Shown piece by piece: positions 60,601-64,000 of a DNA stretch of 64,000 bases. Source of the stretch: Hansfordia pulvinata (Eukaryota; Ascomycota; Sordariomycetes; Xylariales); contig BJKQ01000026.1 of the NCBI GenBank assembly GCA_006538405.1, positions 62,001 to 126,000 on the forward strand, given 5' to 3'. The notes beneath the pieces are model-generated. The model was not told the origin of the DNA. It did not search any database and saw only the letters and a list, made by a program, of their open reading frames with translations. Numbering within the stretch: the first letter of the stretch is position 1; each line of letters opens with the position of its first letter. A program made the translations under genes and the position numbers.

Positions 60601-63600
60601 TAAGAGTGGTACGGACTTTTTAATTATAGCACTTTATCTTTAAAAAGCTTTATAATCTCCTTTACGCTTATAACCCTTATAAAACCATATATACGAATTC
60701 TTAAGAATTCTTAAGAATTTTCTTAATTAACTTATAATTATAAAATTATATAAACTTAACTTATATACTATACTATTATACTTAACGGAAGCTTTTAATT
60801 TTAAATTTAAAGTCCGTATATTTCTTTAAACTTTTCTTGGCTAATTATAGGCTTAAAAAGATCGGAGGATTATTATAGGTTTTATTACTTACCACTTATA
60901 TAAACCCTTAATGTTAAATTTGATATCTTTACGAAAAGAACACATATAAGAATAATAAAATAACCATTAAGACCGTAAACTCACGGGCTTTTTAATAAAA
61001 TATATTTCGAGCTAACCGCTTAAAAACTGGAAGAGATATTATTAAATATTATTATTAATTTTTATATCCTTTTACTTTTACTTAAAATTCTATTATTATA
61101 CTTATCTCTGCCTTCCGATTTTATTTATAACCGTTATAAACCTTTATAACCCTTAAGCGCGTAATAAAATCGTCTTTTAACTTTTAAGCTTTTTATAAAA
61201 TAATTAATATTTAAGTTCCTTTTAATAAGTTTAAGTGTCTTTATTACTCTTTATTTTAATAATTATTAACTTAAAGCCCCTTTACCGCTTTAATTATTAA
61301 GTGTTAATCCTTAACGAAAATCGTTATATCTTTTTATTATATTTAAAGGAAACTTAAAATAACGTTATAAAATAACCTTAAAATTATATATAAGGTTATA
61401 AAAGCCGTATATCCGTTAATATCGATAAGCGTCCGTATTAAACGTTAAATACCTTAAGTCTTTAAGGCGTTTATAAAAAGTTATAAGCTTTATAAAGTAA
61501 GGATACGTATTTATTTAACTTAAACGATTAAGCCTTTTACTTGTTAATCGCTTTATAATATTTATAATTATTATTTATTAATATATTAAAGGATTTTAAA
61601 AAGTTAAATAAGATTAAAATATAAAATATTAATTTATTTATATTTTCTTTTATCTCTTTAAATTATTACGCCTTATTTACGTTATAAATTTAAATTAAAT
61701 ATAAATATAAGCTTAAAGGCCCTTAAAAAAGACTTATCTTAAAGGCTCTTTTTCCTTTAAATAAAATTTATTAAAGTCCTTTTTATTTTTAAAAGTGCTT
61801 ATTACCTTAATATTAATAAAAAGGGATAAGTTTTAAATAAGGCTTAAATAATAACCGCTTTAAATATAATTTATTAAATTATATTATAAATAAGCCTTTT
61901 TCTTATAACACTTATCTTAAATTAATAACGTTACTTAAGTTATAATTAACTTTTATCCTTTTTACTTTAAATCTTTTTAACTTTAATATAAGCCTTTTTA
62001 CTTTACTTTTTTATTTAACCTTTTTATTAAGAACTTATCGTATTTACACTTATTATATAAAAGTCTTTATTTTTATTTATTTTTAAGGTAAAAGTTAATA
62101 AGATTTAAAACGGTTAAAAAAAAGCGTGTTTTTCAATATTTTTTCTTTAAATCGTAAGATTTAAGATTTATTATAAGACTTTAATATTATTAAACCGCCT
62201 TTTTATAATTTATATAAAAAATATTATGTTTAATAATAATATCTTTTATTTACGAAAAAAAGCCTTCTTAAAATTAACTTAACTTATAAGTGTTTATTTA
62301 ATTTCCCTTTTTAATTATAATAAAAAGTTACTTAAACCGGACGTAAAAGTTAAAAAAGGACTTTTACTTTACTTATTAAATATAATCGAGTTTTATATTA
62401 ATCACCTTTTAAGTATAAGGATTTACGTAAAGGTTTATAAGGTATTAAATAAACTTATTTAAGTCTTTAATATTATTTATACCTTTTTAACGAAAAAACG
62501 GGCGATATAATACTTAACCGAGTTTTATAAAAAAGATTAAATAAAGAATTATTAATTTATATTATCTTTAATAAAATCGGTATCCGTTTTTAACTTATAT
62601 ATTATTATTTACTTTTAAGCCTTAAAAGTAAACTTATTATTATTATATAAGTTTTTTATTATAAAAGGCTTTTATTAATATAAGTTTTTAATTATTTATT
62701 TTAATAATAAAAGGCGTTTTTATTAAGTAATTAAAGGAAATAAGTTAAATATTAATATAAAAAGGGTGCCGTTATTTATTATAAGGATATTATATAATTA
62801 AACACTTAATAAAGAAAGTGCTTAATAACCTTTAACTTAACTTAAGTCTTTTAATAACCTTAATTAAATTTAAATATTAACGAGTTTAATCGTGTCTCCG
62901 TTACCACGCTTATATTAAGGAATATAAGTGGTCTTTTTTTAAGTTATTAATAATACTTTTAATACTTATATTAAACGTAATATTAATTTTATATTAATAC
63001 GTGTGTTTATTATAAACGTTGATTTTATTATAAGGTTAAGACTTATAAATATTATAAATAACCTTATTAAGATAAAGGTGGTTAATAATTTAAATGCTTT
63101 ATAATTAAAAAAGGATTAAGATAAAATATAATAAACTGGCCTTATAATTATATAATAAGGAAGCGTTAATATGTTCGTTATTTTAATAATAAAAGGAAGA
63201 AAGAACGGAAATAAAAGGCCGATACTTACATTATCTTTTTATAAACGGAAAAGCTTAAGCGTAGCTTAAGATTATAATAACTTTAAGTTATTTAATTTAA
63301 AGATAAAATAATAAAAAATGTTTTAACTTTTCTTATATTATTCTCTCTTTATTAAAATTTTTATTACTTTACGTATATTTATCCCTTTAATTTACTTATA
63401 ATTTCTTTAAATTCATTTAACAACTCACGCTTTTAAAGTGGTTTATTACTTTAAAAAGTGATATAATCACGCTTTCTTAAACTTATATATTATATAAAGT
63501 TATTCTTTAAAGTTAAAAGCAGAACGGGATTTACCTTTTTTAAAATCGACGTTTTTATTTAAGTTATTATAATTATATTAAACTCGTAGTATTTCTTATT

Positions 63601-64000
63601 CTTACCGATTTAAATAAGTAATAATCAATTATATTTAATAAGTTAATTTATAAAGAACTTATAAATATATATTAATAAGAATACTTTTTTTAAAAGAATA
63701 AAGAAGAAACGAAACCTTTAATAAAAGAGCTGTTCTTATTTAATACTTTAAAACTACGATTAAGCTTATAATTATAACTTTAAAAGATTTAAAGCCCCGA
63801 CTTTAACTTTTAAATATTAAAATAAAACTTTACCGTTAAAGAACATCGGTCTTCTTTTCAAAGACACACCTTTAACACATTATTTTTATTTTTAAAGTTT
63901 ATATAAAAGAATAATATATAATTATTTAAGAGAGATTTGAAATATATTAATATTTATAATTATATATAAAAATATATATTAATCCTTACACGCCTTAATA
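57683..64000 (-). mobile_element. Gypsy-type retrotransposon, RIP-degraded, minus strand, runs off the right edge
   Basis: Its identity rests on a reverse transcriptase relic at 59870-60055 on the minus strand. By Gypsy order, integrase should lie to its left and gag to its right, but neither was recognised. No LTR pair was found in the window, so the left border is unknown and the right part may lie outside. The reverse transcriptase differs clearly from those of the elements at 9339-24781, so this is another family. Parts of this span could belong to other elements. Confidence 0.55.
59870..60055 (-). pseudogene. Reverse transcriptase palm relic
   Basis: On the minus strand the frame reads FFNNVLIYLKG at 59992-60024, the active-site box with both Asp changed to Asn (AAT, AAC). 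Downstream it continues with an IIKVYQVLRLLKD stretch and then a KYKFIITKVKYL stretch, the segments that follow the active site in Gypsy-type enzymes. This part happens to lack stop codons, but the changed catalytic pair and broken flanks make it inactive. Confidence 0.75.

Overview
The window looks like a piece of a filamentous ascomycete (Pezizomycotina) nuclear genome with a two-compartment structure. This rests on three things: long, extremely AT-rich stretches whose repeated copies differ by C/T and G/A transitions (the mark of repeat-induced point mutation, RIP), a fungal Zn2Cys6 regulator gene with a short GT-AG intron, and LTR retrotransposon relics. No tRNA, rRNA or CRISPR array was recognised. 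No database search was possible, so family names come from motifs only.

Layout. (1) 1-1984: AT-rich, holding the 5' end (517-bp LTR plus adjacent internal DNA) of a minus-strand Gypsy-type element cut by the window edge. (2) 1985-7650: a GC-balanced island with the only convincingly intact gene, a two-exon Zn2Cys6 transcription factor at 5143-7027 (minus); its third zinc-ligand position reads Gly instead of Cys. (3) 7651-25130: AT-rich. It holds a candidate solo LTR and a nested pair of minus-strand Gypsy-type elements. The outer one (9339-24781, LTRs both 535 bp, target duplication CTTAT) contains the inner one (15996-23871, LTRs both 517 bp, target duplication ATTAA). (4) 25131-48690: a 23.5-kb GC-balanced island without a recognisable intact gene. 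It holds decayed coding relics (including a gag-like frame whose stops are CAA-to-TAA), many small tandem repeats, a 15-bp minisatellite built from splice-donor-like words, and several arrays of a 30-bp repeat with a palindromic TTAGGA...TCCTAA core. One array of this repeat also lies just downstream of the transcription factor gene. (5) 48691-64000: AT-rich, with a plus-strand LTR element (49576-57682) inserted beside an LTR fragment, then a minus-strand Gypsy-type element whose reverse transcriptase active-site Asp pair now reads Asn-Asn.

Apart from the transcription factor, nothing here appears able to act as a working gene system. The transposons are heavily mutated and cannot encode proteins. 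The most unusual signals are the dispersed 30-bp palindromic arrays, which occur only in the GC-balanced islands, and the altered zinc cluster of the one intact gene. No multi-gene biological system was found.
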